Shown here piece after piece: positions 34,982-47,613 of a stretch of 64,000 nucleotides of DNA. The number at the start of each line of letters is the position of its first letter. The stretch's first letter is position 1. This DNA comes from Siphonodentalium dalli (taxonomy: Eukaryota; Mollusca; Scaphopoda; Gadilida; Siphonodentaliidae): NCBI GenBank assembly GCA_032622095.1, contig CP136063.1, positions 81,445,980 through 81,509,979 of the forward strand. Reading direction: 5' to 3'. Made by a program: the position numbers and the translations under genes. The notes under the pieces were generated by a model that worked only from the letters and a program-made list of their open reading frames with translations, was not told where the DNA came from and ran no database searches.

Positions 34982-36690
34982 ATGTCTGAAAACGAATTTT
35001 CCGAATTTGACTCAGATTCTGGGAGTGATGATTGTGATGTCTTATTCGAAGGCTTTACAGGGCCTGTGTACAGTGATGAGTCTGGAAGTGAAGAAGAATA
35101 TCTTCCTTGTCAACCACAAAGTATTTGGAAAGTTAAAAGTGGAAGAAAGTTTCTGATCTTGATAATCATCCAAGCAATGACTCAGTAAAGTTTTTACCAA
35201 CTTCTCTTGGAAGCAGAGACATACCAAAAAATTGTTCCAAACCCGCTGACCTTTTTACATTGTTGTTTGGGCTACAATTTTTTAACAGATTTAGTCGAGG
35301 AAACAAATGAATTCGGTGATGGAAAAAGTGTCCTGAAGTCGGCTGGCAAGCCACGGTCAAGATTTCACAAATGGTACCATGTAACATTGGATGAAATGAA
35401 GGTATTTCTTGGTTTGATTTCGAACATGGGACTCATCGGCAAATCAAAATTATCTGAGTATTGGAGTACTCACAATCTGTGCCTTACTTCTCCAAAATAT
35501 TTACACGGGATCGATTTCTCATGATTCTATCTATGATACAGTGTCCGTCTGTTTTGAAAGCTATGTCTGGAAGAATGCACAGGGTGATGGGATTCATTGC
35601 ACACTTCAATTCACAGTTTCAAAACTAATATTGCCCTGAACGTGAAATATCTATTGATGAAAGTTTGATAGGATTCCAAGGTCGAGCACCCAGCATTCAG
35701 TACATGCCAAACAAGCATCACCACAGATTTGGCATAAAACTATGGAATATGTGCGAAAGTGCCACTGGTTACACCCTTGCATCTCGACCGTATGCTGGAA
35801 AATCAGAACCGGATTCATCTATATATGGACAAGGTTTTGATGTCTGTAAGAAACTGATTACACCGTATCTGAGAAAGGGTTATCACTTATTTGTTGACAA
35901 TTTTTTCACCAGTATTCCGTTAGCACAGTATCTTTATTCCGAAAAAACGTATCTCACTGGAACCATGCGTGCAAATAGAAAAGGCATACCGGACTCCTTG
36001 AAAGTAAAACAAAAGAAATGAAGCTTTATTGCTTCAACGAAAGGGCCGATTGCGATTGCTAACTTTGAGGACAAAAAAAACAGTGTTCGTGCTTACGACC
36101 AAGGAATCTATGAAGCCAACTGATTATGTTTCGAATCGTGGGAGGGAACACTCGGGAGTACCCAATGTGATATTAGCTTATAACAAATCTATGGGTGGCG
36201 TTGATCTGGCAGACATGCGAAATTATATCTTTATGAACGAAGGACCCTGAAATGGACAAGGAAAGTGTTTTTTTTAATGATTGGTCGTTTGTGTTTGAAC
36301 GCTTTTATTATATATCGCCATTCAGCAATTACATGTCAAGCATATATAATGTATAATAATTCGGGTTCCAGCTTGAAACTCCATGACAGGAGAAGTTTTA
36401 TTGTCCAGTGTGTCAAGGGCCTCGTTGGGGACTTTAGGTGTGAACGTAAATGTCCCGGTCGTCCTCCAAAGATCACATAATATAGGTTATTGAACACTGC
36501 CGATCACCTGTGTGCAACAAAACTTCCCATGGGTAAACGGAGGAACTGTACAGTCTGCACTAATCTTGCAGACGGCATTCGAAAACGATCCAGGTTTGAA
36601 TGCAAAACCTGCGATGTAGGCCTGTGTCCAGGTGACTGTTGGAAGGCATTCCATACACAAAAAGGACTTCCGATTAAATTGAATTGTTTG
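34982..36690 (+). pseudogene. piggyBac transposase, frameshifted
   Basis: The start is ATG 34982. There is an acidic Ser/Asp-rich N-terminus (34982-35150), then the conserved front part (FHKWYHVTLDEMKVFLGL, about 35364-35417; SKLSEYWS). The DDD catalytic domain follows: Asp in SIDES (codon 35656), Asp in FVDNFFTS (35896) and Asp in GGVDLADM (36203). A C-terminal cysteine-rich zinc region has NCTVC, ECKTC and GLCPGDC (36540-36640). These are the diagnostic blocks of piggyBac transposases, which cut and paste at TTAA sites. Several frameshifts and stops (near 35150, 35520, 35625, 36020, 36250) inactivate it. The order and full length show a once complete copy. It lies 120 bp right of the TIR element at 34001-34860, but I cannot find its own terminal repeats. 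Confidence 0.85.
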
Positions 36691-36764
36691 ATTGACATGG
36701 TTATTTATATACATGTAATGCAACTCTGAATTAATGCAACATACTCAACTTGTTCTTATGATCC

Positions 36765-37020
36765 CCTGCCCGAAAAATAATTTCGGCAGGGGATATAGGA
36801 ATGTGACAGTGTTCCGTCAGTCTGTCCATCCATCGCGAAAAGTTGTCTGGGATCTATATCGAACACTTATTAACAGATTTCAAAGATTTTTGGTTTATGA
36901 GTTCACAAGGAGAATATCTGAAAAGAGTTCGCAAACATTGCCCGATTTTGATATTTGTACCAGAGTTACGGGCCTTTGGTTGGGGGATACCGCCGTCTGC
37001 GATTGCTTTTTTTGTTTTTG
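36765..37020 (+). mobile_element. Interspersed repeat fragment with a CCCCTGCCCG hairpin
   Basis: Starts with a hairpin (CCCCTGCCCGAAA with TTTCGGCAGGGG, 36763-36791) followed by GATATAGGAATGTGACAGTG and TCTGTCCATCCATCGCG, ending near GGGGGATACCGCCGTCTGCG. The look is that of a dispersed invertebrate repeat, but no second copy is in the window, so this is weak. Confidence 0.35.
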
Positions 37021-37904
37021 GTGAAAATATTCTTTAGACATTCACTGTGAGACATAGAATCAATATATTGAAAAAAAAGCTGTTTATTGCTGATAACTGA
37101 GAGGTTAAAAGATAGTCACACAAAACAATGAAGCTCATCTGTCCTTTTCATCAACATTCAATTATAATAAAGTATATATATCTCAATGGTATGGCTGATG
37201 TCAGTAAGAAGGCAGCACTTATTTTTATGTACATTGTATTTGGTGTTTTGGACAAAACTAAGTGGTAAATGCAGTCAAGATTTCCTAAAACCGAGTTGTG
37301 TATGTTGCTTTAACTATTTATTGTTGAATCAGTAGTTGATAATTACATGAATTGTTTAATTAAAAAAAAATCAGTCTCACAAAGAAATGTGCATTGAGAA
37401 GACTTTTATCTTACCTTCAAATGAAATGTTTTTTCAAGCACATAAATTATATTACATTCATGCAGGTCGCAAAAAATTAATGAAATTTTTTCAACATGAT
37501 ACTGAACATTACCATTATTTAAAAAAAACCATCAAGTCGCCAGGACTAAAGAACCCATCATACAAGTATGACTATTTTCTTGTGTGTGCATTTCACACGT
37601 ATTTTACTCTCATAGAGTTTACCTACATGTATCTGTAAACTTGTGTAGTAGATGTAATAACAATGAGATGTGCCTACTAAGACAATGACCACATACATTT
37701 ACATGTACTAAAATGAGATACCGCGTCAACTTACCTGAGTTATCTGACCTGCATGGCTCAAGCAAACAGTTAGTAAATACAATCAGGATATAAAATAAAT
37801 GCAATTGAATCTGTTCATGGTACCATTATATGTAAATGTTTAATTAGTAGTTTTGAAATAAATTGATAATCTCGTTAACCTGTGTATTCCCACCTGGAAT
37901 TACC
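37021..37904. other. No gene seen
   Basis: AT-rich DNA. The 83-codon frame at 37387-37638 has no recognisable domain. Confidence 0.4.
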
Positions 37905-39160
37905 TGTCCCATGCCTGATAGTTTGTAATTAATCATCTGCTCTGAATGTAAAAGTTATCACCCATTCAGAAAAAGTATGAACATGTGGAAAGGGTGTGTG
38001 TATTCATTGAAAACCTGCAACATTAAAAAATAATACATGTGTATCCATACAGTAAAAAAATTAAAGGAATGTGTTCTCTTTTCATGTAAGCGGTCATTAG
38101 CTCACCTTTATATCATGTTTTGCTTACCTGCATTAATTAAATATGTCAGCATAGAAACCAACATACAGACTAGGTAACTTATTTGTGTCATCAGCTATAT
38201 ATGGGGTGCAACATATTTGCAATTAAGCGAATTTATCATCAATCATTTGCTATTTTCTTTTTACCAATCAGCTGATTTTCTGATTTACCTGTAATTTTTC
38301 ACCTGTGTTACCTGTCACATGTGTAATATTAATTAAGGGCACTGAATGGGGAAAGTGAGTTGGTAACCACCCATTCAGAAAAGTATGCACAAGTTAGACT
38401 TAGAGGAAAGGGTTTGTATGTATGCATTGAAAACCTGCAAGATATAAAAATATTCCCATGTATTTCAATATAGCAACAATTCAAATGAAATTGTTTACTG
38501 CTCAGTTAAGCGTTCGTTGACTCACCTGTATATCATGTTTTGCTTACCCGCATTAAATATATCAATATAGAAACCGACATGAACCCTAGGTAACTGTTTT
38601 GTGTGATTAGCTATATATGGGATGTAAAATAAATGGAATTAACCCAATTCATTTTCAATCATGAATATTTTCTTTACTAATTTTCTGATTTACCTGTATA
38701 TTATCACCCGTGTTACCTGTCACAGGTGTAATATTAATCAAGGGCACTGAATGATGAAAGTGAGTTGATGACCACCCATTCAGGAAAGTATACACAAGTG
38801 GGAATTAGAGGAAAGGGTGTGTATGTATTCATTGAAAACCTGCAAGATATACAAATAATCCCATGTATTTCAATACAACAATATTTCAAAGGAAATTTTT
38901 CGTTGCTCAGGTAAGCGATCGTTAACTCACCTGTACATCGTGCTTAGCTTACCTGCATTAAATATTTCACCATATAAATCAAGAATCACCCTTGTTAACT
39001 GTTTTCTGTCATTAGGATGAAAACTAATTACAATTAAGCCAATTCATCATCAATCATAAGACTATTTTCTTTACTAATTAGCCATTTTTTTTATTTTACC
39101 TGTATATTCTCACCTGTGTTACCTGTCACAGGTGTGATATTAATTAATGACAATAACTGA
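37905..39160 (+). repeat. Tandem repeat, about 405 bp period, three copies
   Basis: The marker GTTACCTGTCACAGGTGTAATATTAAT (with variants) recurs near 37905, 38309, 38717 and 39119. Between markers the same order is kept: ACCCATTCAG, AAAGGGTGTGTATGTATTC, TGAAAACCTGCAAGATAT, GCTTACCTGCATTAAATAT and CAATCAT. Copies are diverged and non-coding. Confidence 0.85.
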
Positions 39161-40051
39161 TCTAAATAGCATGAAGACTCACATTTCAGAATATGTATAC
39201 ATTTGTGGGGGCCATACTTGAGAATAAGTGTGAAAATGGAGTAAATTACCTATTCCGAGCATAACAGTCAATGCTTTTCTGTTTATGAAAATAAATATAC
39301 ACATTTCATTGTGTTTATGTAGGATATTTAGCAGCGAATCAGTTAATAAATGTGGGCATTTACAGTGGGGTACTATCATTAAATTTGTGTGACCCTGTTT
39401 CCCTAAACATCTCTAAACGTTGCAAAAACAGTTGCGTTACTGTGGATTATAGCATAATTAAGTTAGACACACAGGAGAGATTCTCATTCTGGACATGACT
39501 ATTCTTATGTTTATCACTGATCAGATAATTTTTCGGAAGATGCAAAATATGAACTAATTTTGTACGAAGAGAGCCATCTTTTTTTATTTTAATCTCATCT
39601 TATTTGCGTTATTGGACACTAGTCAATGAAAGCGGCGATGGTGATTTAGGGTCTGGGAGAATTCACGGCCGTCTTCTGTGGGTAGAAGCTATTGTACAGC
39701 AATTGTACATTGCATATATAATAGATTAATGGAGGCACTGACACAAAATCATTGTTTAGAATGTGGTTGCTTCAGTGATGGTGAACAAAATTATCATTTC
39801 TTATCGAAGAGGTTATGTATTTATGGGATGGCACAATGAGATGTTCCTTATCTCACATCTAACTTTAAAATCGGTGCCAATTTACGCCCAATCAAGTCGG
39901 GGTGTGAACCAGCACCAACCTCGTCTAGACCAGACGTCGATAATGGTATCCACCTCATATCTGGTAGCACTTGGAATACTATTCATTGGGAAAGATTGAC
40001 CTATTGTCGGGTTTATGCAATTTCATATTGATTATGTCAAAGGTGACTTAA
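39161..40051. other. No gene seen
   Basis: Unique-looking DNA without supported features. Confidence 0.4.
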
Positions 40052-40053
40052 TA

Positions 40054-42332
40054 CTGGCCCCTACCTATGACCCCGTGGGATTTTCTTGCTCTCGAGCAGA
40101 CTCTATATAAGATATGTACCTTGGGTCCAGGGCTTCCAAAAAAAAATTGGGTGGACTTCGTCAAATGGTTCTCCCGTCTCCATGGCAACGGTTTTCAAAT
40201 GGCTGCCAAAATGTATTCTTTTCACATAAGAAAGTCGATAAATAGTTATTCCAGTCAAAATATTGTGTCTCATTGAATTAAATAGACATGTGTATGCACT
40301 GTATTTTATATGAACTGACTGGCCATCATCATACCTCTCATTTCGTGTTGTTTTTGGCGAATATAACTGTTGTCATGGCGACTGATATACCCCTAAATAT
40401 GTAATATTCCCCTGCACGGTTTTGTATTCAACCGTTCACGCTTATGATGCAACCTGGTTGACTTATACAATGTGCTACTTTCTGCCCAAGAGTTTGGTTA
40501 TTTGGTTCAAAATAACAAATAATTGCTGAACGGAATTGTGGTCATCTATTATTGTGATAACCAATATATAGTCTTGTTCTGCTTGGGCTAGGCACAACAC
40601 TTAGCAATTTATCATTAAAAGATTTTTCATAGATAACCACATTTCTACTCAACAAATATTTTTGTTCTATTCAGAACCGAAATAACTTAGCCCTATTTTT
40701 CAGTCTATATCACATGCAAGGTATGACTGATTCGGTACCCGACCAGAAACTGGTATCTGACGCAGACATAGTTTCAGGCATATGTGATGTCCCAATAAAA
40801 GCCAACGCTATCTTTGGGCCAAGTTTGGGGGGGGGGGGACATAAACATTACAAGTAATTGGAATCAGTACTAGGATGTTTAACTTATGGTTACAGTGGAG
40901 TAAATATTATATATATGTTGCTATGGTGTCGATAAACCAATATGCGAGTCACAGAAAAAATGACAGACAACTATATAGTAATTTTCTTCCACTGAGCAAT
41001 TATATCAACTTTGAAACGAGACTGTCACGATAGTCTTATTGAAATTTGCTTTTACGTCTATGAAGTAGAAACTGAAAAAAGTAACTGTCGTTGCCAAACT
41101 TTCGCGCATTAGACTGATTCTTGTCCCAATTACAGTATCTTCCCGATTTGCAGTAACCTGGCCCTTTTGTGCCACGCTCGAGTACTGCCGTTGCAATATG
41201 TACCATAGTTGTTCTGTGTATACATGATTAACATACATGTACATGTATGTGCGACACATTCAGAACCACTCTATAATCTGGAGAGTGTGCATTATTCGTA
41301 TATAGTTGCAAAGACTGGCAGTAACTGTTGTCTGATTATCGAAACATCGAAAGACACATGTGCGTAATTACATGCCACATTCACGTTTTGTTTAATTAAC
41401 CGAGTAACACAGTTTGTACCAATTCCACATGTGATCCATGTTGATTTCCAATTAAATTTTTTACATTCGGCACTATTAAAGGTCGTATCTCCTTCGGTGT
41501 TATAATCCGGAAGTGATCTCGCGCTACGTTCCGTAAAAGTCCTATCTCTAAACAGGTTTACGTCGTTTTCTAGCGATGGAGCGCATAGACTGTGAAATGT
41601 CGCATCTAGGTGTATTTCGATGTCATGGATAATATTCGCATAATTACAAAGAGGTTAGAACAATGCAAATGTGAAAACTGGGCAACCTAAACTTCAAACC
41701 CGAATTTACCGGAAAATAAAAAATTGACTTTGTAGCACTGGTGCTAAGATATGGCAATTGTTTTCATTCTTAGCTGCCCGACGATTGGTTAGAACAGATT
41801 CGGTAGTACTGAATGTCTGGTTGACACGGTGAAATTCATTTGTCAGGGGTTTCGCGATTGTTGTCACCACAGCATCGCATTACCTACTCTTAACCAACAT
41901 ATGTCTACTTTTTAATTCATGTCTCACATTGGGTAAATTTTACAACTTATAATGCTGAGATTGATGCAGAGAATTATATAGACGGGGAATATTACATATT
42001 CAGGATCATATGAGTCGCCATGACAACAGTTACATTCGCCAAAAACAACACAAAATGAGAGGTATGATTATAACCAGTCAGTTCATATATAATACAGTGC
42101 ATACACATGTCTATTTAAATAATGAGACAAAATCTTTTGACTGGACTCACTATTTATCGACTTTCTTATGTGAAAATAATACATTTTGGCAGCCATTTTG
42201 AAAACGGTTGCCATGGAGACGGGAGAACCAGTGGACGAAGTCTACCCAAATTGTTTTCGAAGCCCTTGACATAACTTATATAGAGTCTGCTCTGGAGCAA
42301 GAAACTCATACGTGGGCATAGGCTGGGGCCAG
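40054..42332. mobile_element. Non-autonomous element with about 350 bp inverted arms, TA-flanked
   Basis: The ends CTGGCCCC (40054) and GGGGCCAG (ending 42332) sit between TA dinucleotides (40052-40053 and 42333-42334). The left arm, about 40054-40413, is the inverted copy of about 41990-42332, with scattered changes. Each arm contains GTCTCCATGGCAAC (40176-40189; complement at 42207-42220) and AAATGGCTGCCAAAATG. The roughly 1.6 kb centre has no recognisable transposase. The TA duplication suggests a Tc1/mariner-type mechanism, but that is inference. Confidence 0.8.
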
Positions 42333-42334
42333 TA

Positions 42335-43790
42335 ATATATGCCAAACATAATCAGCGCGTAAATAGTATATTGTCGTCAAGACGTACGATCGTGTACGTA
42401 AACAAGAATCTGCTCGTGTTACAGAAGGTTTGCTTCTGTTTACATAACACAGCTCAATTATATTGGTTAATCACACACAAATGATATAAACGCTCTTTAT
42501 TATTTCCATATCAGGAAACAGTAACAAATAACGCTCTTTATGTTTACCATATCCGGATGTAAACCAAAGCCAGGTTCTGTAACGTTTTTTGCTTTTGTTT
42601 ACATAAAGGAAAATTTGACAATAACATACTGTTTATGCCATATTTCTGATTGGGATAAGAACAAAGTCTGTCTATATTTTACTATTCTTTCTGTTTATGG
42701 CGGTTTTTGACGGAGCTGAATATTTTAACAGCATACCCACCGCCAACGCCGCCCGTATCTTTAAATGTTCAAACGAGAATCAATGAGTCCAAATCTTTTC
42801 ATACTGAATTTTTTTGTCCACCGAAAAATTTATTTTCGGGAGATTATAGAAACGGGCTCCGTCCGTCACACTTTTGAGTACCTTCATGGTGTAATCATCT
42901 CCTCCTACAGATTTCATCCCAGAGATTTGAAACTTCAGAGTATTGTTACCCACATATTGGAGATGTGCAACATGTCTATAGATTTGTTCTAGTGTTCGTC
43001 CAATCAGTTACAACAGACACAGGTATGCAGCTGCAGAGAACTGTTAGGGACATTTCGATATTAGCGTCGATAGGCTGGTAAAATCGTTCATTAACCGTTT
43101 ACCCAATTTGGTGGTCATAACATCAGCCAATTTGGAGACCAAAACCGACCGATAGATCAGCCAATTTGGCGACCAAAACCGTCTGATTTTAAAACAAAGA
43201 TCACACTTTACTTTACAACATAAATACCCACTTTATTATGCAAGAACTCTACACCAAACGAGAAATTATGATTAATGTGACAAGATGAACATTTTGTGGG
43301 ATTAATGACATCTTTGTGAAATAAAGCAATTGAAAATGTGTGTACCTTTCCGACCAAATGAGATCGTAGTATACTGTCAAGAGGCAAGGCGACACATATT
43401 GCAATATTTGGCTTGGTATGTCGAAGAGCTATGTCCCATAAATGGTATGTGATATTCAAAGAGTCTTCCAACAGAACGGGGAAGAAAATACGGTTGAATG
43501 TATATGATGGCTTACTCATGGGTTCTCTACACGCTAGGGGAATCCCACACAAACAACCGAGCCAATTGCATGAAAGATTTAGTCCCAGGGGCCAATCGAG
43601 GGATGCACACGCTGGTCCAGTTTCCTGCTAGGAAAAAGCAATGAGTTTGGCAGAACTTACAGAATGTTAAGACACCATATTTTTTCTTGGTAAGATATTC
43701 GGTTAGCATGGGCTTATCCAAGCTAAACAGAGTCGGAGTAGATAACTGTTGGGACAATACTGACCCTTGTTTTTTCTGCATTATCTGATC
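42335..43790. other. No gene firmly supported
   Basis: AT-rich to 43200. The 114-codon minus frame (43208-43552) and 72-codon plus frame (43413-43631) lack recognisable domains. The part from about 43640 may already belong to the retrotransposon that follows. Confidence 0.35.
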
Positions 43791-44640
43791 ATAAGCACCA
43801 TTGAACAGACTGCTACCATTAGAACATATGTCAAACATGGTCATATTTGGCCTGATATGATATTCATCTCCAACACAAATGTTTTACTCGAAGTGGGGTG
43901 GTCCAACCTTAGTGAGCCCAGGGAGAAACACCACATACAAGCACTTTTTAAAATAACTAATGAAGAAACTCCAGAATACCTCACCCTACTTCTACCAGCC
44001 CGGGCAGCACATGTATCAAACAACCGGTACAATTTTAGACAACCGCGTTTGTTCTACTCGTACCACTGGACAACCGCACATTGTCGTAACTCATTCTTCC
44101 TAAACACAACCCATGAGTGGAATAAGCTCCCTTCGTTTGTCATAGATTCTGAAAATATATCCGATTTTAAAACTCAACTAAACATAATCGCCCCTGCTCC
44201 AAAACCCTATCCACTTTATAGAACAGGTCATCGGAACGTTAGTGTGAACCATTGTAAACTCCGAAACTATTGTAGCGACTTAAAGAGTGACATGCAAAAT
44301 AATCACATAGCTGATAGTCCTAAATGTCAACGTGGCTTCCCGAAGGAGGATGCTAGTCATTTCTTCTTCCACTGTCCATTCGTTCACCAACCAGAGGAGA
44401 ATATTTTACCACAAACTTGAAACAAATAACTTTCATATAGAAAATATTAAGCATCTTCTCTGTGGAATCTCTGAAAATTACGACAGAAGAAATATATTGC
44501 TATTTCATATTACAGTCCTACATTACTGCAACTAAACGTTTTGGGTAATTTCTATCATATATTTTTCTGTTATGTCAACCTATCATTGAAAACAATTACA
44601 AATAAAATGCCCGGCCTTTTTAGATACAACTTATGACAAC
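43791..44640 (+). pseudogene. Non-LTR retrotransposon, 3' end of reverse transcriptase ORF
   Basis: The main frame runs to 44420 and reads NVLLEVGWSNLSEPREKHH, ALFKITNEETPEYL, RLFYSYHWTTAHCRNSFFLN, WNKLPSFVIDS and FKTQLN, the standard C-terminal order of Jockey/CR1-like reverse transcriptases. After it comes a CQRGFPKEDASHFFFHC zinc-knuckle-like motif typical of this ORF's end. A frameshift near 44385 moves the tail to another frame that ends about 44535, and the start is lost, so the copy is 5'-truncated, as is usual for these elements. It differs from the retrotransposon at 15091-15655. Confidence 0.8.
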
Positions 44641-44868
44641 GTGAGGGTAAACCTGGACACAATAAAACTCCACTCATAGCGCACTCTGTATAAATATTCA
44701 CATCTGTTTCCCTGCTTAAATATTCACAAATTTCATCCTGTTATCTTGTTTAAATGTTATGTTATACCTTTTGTGCGGGAGAGGGACGTCACTAAGTTGA
44801 CAAATGTCCCAATCCCCATGTATATAATCGATATACAATAAAATATGTTTAAATCAAATCTGATATTC

Positions 44869-45730
44869 TGTGAAATTAGTGACTTTCACTGAATTGAAGC
44901 AGACTGGCAATATATTTTGCCGACATTTCCATGCAGTGGTAACTGGTAGTTTCATGGAAAACACTCACCATATTCAGTCTATATCACGTACAGGCGACAC
45001 AACACCAGGCTGGTTCGTACTAGATATGGTTTGTGGTCCTGTTTGACCTGTTCTGGTATATACAGAATTCTGGGAGTTTCTTTGAAACTTTTGAAGACTT
45101 TCACTACATTGATGGAAACTGGCAATTAATTTTGGCAACCTTCTGCATGTTGTGATAACTTGTAGTTTCATGGAAAACATGCACCACATTCAACACTAGG
45201 CTTTTTGTACTAAATACGGTGTATGTCAAACCTGGTCCTGTTTGACCCGTTCTGGTGTATATTGAATTTGTGGAGTTTCTGTAAAACTAGTGACTTTCAC
45301 TGCATTGATGAAAACTGGCTATTTTGGCGACCTTCAGCATGCAGTGATAACAGGTAGTTTCGTGGAAAACACTCACCATTTTCAGTATACATGTATATCA
45401 AGTACATGTCAATCAACACCAGGCTTGTTCGTACCAAATATGGTGTATGTCAAACCTGGACCTGTTCTGGTATATACTGAATGGGGAGTTTGTGAAACTA
45501 GTGACTTTCACTGCATCAATAATGAAAACTGGCAATTAATTTTGGCGACCTTAAACACGCAGTAATAACTGGTAGTTTCAAGGAAAACACTCACCAGATT
45601 TAGTGTATATCAAGTATAGGCCATATGTTAGACACCAGGCTTGTTCATACCAACATGTGTGTATGTAAATCATGGATCGATATTTTTGAACTATTCTGAT
45701 ATATAGTGGATTTGGAGAGTTTTCTATTAA
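44869..45730 (+). repeat. Tandem repeat of about 200-240 bp, four diverged copies
   Basis: The order GTGAAACTAGTGACTTTCAC, GAAAACTGGCAATT, TTGGCGACCTTCAGC, GTGATAAC(T/A)GGTAG, GGAAAACACTCACC, TCAAGTA, CACCAGGCTTGTTCG, TATGGTGTATGTC and TTCTGGTATATAC recurs from 44875, 45075, 45285 and 45495. Two more copies lie at 47655-48050 in the duplicated block. Confidence 0.85.
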
Positions 45731-47226
45731 GCTAGCGAATTTAATGCTTTGATGAATAATGCGAATTATTGGCGACCTTCAAATAGTAATAACTTGTAGT
45801 CTAATTGATTGCACTCCCTAGTTACGGCATATATAATGTTGATAATACATAACTAGTTCGCACATTTGACTGCAGATTGATAAAATCTATAGCATGCAGT
45901 TTAGTGGTTGAGTATCACGTCACCACATTTGACTAAAAACCAAAAAAACCTGATGGCGCATGTGGAGGTCTATGATGAATGATATACCCCCATTTCCATT
46001 AATACTTGTTGAATGTTAAATGCACTAGATTCTACTACTTTCAGCACATTACTTCCAGTGAATAGAATGTTAAGGGAATACATATAAAGCACTTCCTCTT
46101 AATAATTACTGGAATGCTTGTAGAATTTGACTGAACATTTCTGGTTTCCAACTCGGTCCTGAATCCGGCTATGACATCTGATTCAGTTTATGATTTAAAT
46201 TAATTGTCTACATTCTGATAAGTATCCTTGTTAAAATTTCCATTTAGCATGACTTGCTATTCAAAATGACTAAGTTGTCTTAGTCAAAATTACTAAGCCA
46301 AAAGTTAGTCAGTTTGACTAACAGTGTCCTGAATGCTATCTTCAAATGTGTCGGGTGTTACAATGTAAGAAAACAAGTCGAGGCAAATTGACAGATAATG
46401 TAATTTATTAATGACTTATATTCACTTAGTAACATATATCACGTAATGTATATGAGCAATACAAGATGAAAGCAGGGAGCATAATGTATGATGTGTATAG
46501 CGAGGCGTTTTTTAAAGTGGCACGTTCGTTTCAAATTTAAATTATAATTTTACTCGTTTTAACGACACGCCCCTGTGGATTTGACAGATAATGTAATTTA
46601 TTAATGACTTATATTCACTTAGTAACATATATCACGTAATGTATATGAGCAATACAAGATGAAAGCACGGAGCATAATGTATGATGTGTATAGCGAGGCG
46701 TTTTTTTAAATTGGCACGTTCGTTTCAAATTTAAATTATAATTTTACTCGTTTTAACGACACGCCCCTGTGGATGTAAGCCATGTTCAGTTTAACAAACA
46801 AGTGAATTGCAATGTGTGTACTATTACCGATGAAAGCCACTGACGTGACAAATAATTGAATAGAAAAATCGTCAAAAGTTAAAGGGATAATACAACAGAT
46901 ACATGTATCAATATACTATCCATGCTACACTATTGTTTGATGTGGGAACATCCTGTCAAATTGAGAACCTGATAACTTCAGAAGTTAACAATAGCTTAAT
47001 CTTATCTGTTTCTTCTATTGTCAAGCTCTGGTGAGACAGAATTAAGTAATACATGTGACTAAATACTCGTCAGATAAACCTCAAGAGCAACATGTTACAA
47101 AGACACTTAGGTATAACCGAACTGTGGTTATAGGGTAAGCATGCATGTTATGAAGTGGTTTCTATCTCCATATGTGGAGGAAAAGGCCATACAAATAAAA
47201 TACATAAAGAATTTGACGATAATCTA
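45310..47226 (+). repeat. 1.9 kb duplicated block, copy 1
   Basis: Repeated in tandem as 47650-49553, from GCGACCTTCAGCATGCAG through the GATGGCGCATGTGGAGG site, the CACGCCCCTGTGGAT segment and the AAATACATAAAGAAT end. It differs from copy 2 by having the 190 bp duplication at 46389-46775 and by lacking the insertion at 48293. No gene. Confidence 0.85.
46389..46775 (+). repeat. Tandem duplication, about 191 bp period
   Basis: TTGACAGATAATGTAATTTA to ACGACACGCCCCTGTGGAT occurs twice in a row with only a few differences, so it is recent. Copy 2 of the larger block has just one, partly deleted, counterpart (about 48998-49120). Confidence 0.9.
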
Positions 47227-47227
47227 G

Positions 47228-47613
47228 GCAGGGAAGTCGGTAGCCGAGAGGTAGCGTACTGGTCTCTCGTGCTAGTGGACCGGGGATCGCAACCGGGTCA
47301 GGGTATTCTGACAAAAATCAGAACTCAGTCAGATACCAAGTTTGTCAGGCTGAAAAGTCTCATTCGAGATCACTGAATAAAGATCCGAATGCAAAATGCC
47401 GACTTCCCCCATAACAACACTTGTCCAGGTATGTTGTCATGGGTTCAGTACGCTGTCCGATCGGGCGCGGACATTAATGGCTGACCCGTGTACACGCCTC
47501 GGTGTGTGCACGTTAAAGAACGCTACTATAGAGTCACCACATGGTTATAAAGTTACTCGGCCGTGGTAGCACCTGGACCTCCACATAATCCTCAGCATAT
47601 TGAGGGCGATGGA
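47228..47613 (+). mobile_element. tRNA-derived SINE, copy 2
   Basis: A tRNA-like head has an A box TAGCCGAGAGGTAGCGTACTGG region (47241-47262) and a B-box-like GGGATCGCAACCGG (47282-47295). The family body follows (AAAAGTCTCATTCGAGATCA, TGAATAAAGATCCGAATGC), and the 3' part has GTGTACACGCCTCG and GTGCACGTTAAAGAACGC. It is more complete than copy 1. It lies exactly at the joint between the two 1.9 kb blocks. Confidence 0.8.

Noticed and set aside
36734-37037. 96- and 64-codon frames after the piggyBac remnant
   Set aside because: They fall in a hairpin-led dispersed repeat and have no continuity with the transposase.
43208-43844. Minus-strand frames of 114 and 105 codons
   Set aside because: No domain; they lie opposite or just before the plus-strand retrotransposon remnant and are probably antisense shadows or chance.
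47228-47300. A tRNA gene
   Set aside because: A and B boxes are present but no complete acceptor stem or cloverleaf can be folded, and the sequence continues as a SINE with a second copy at 16783.
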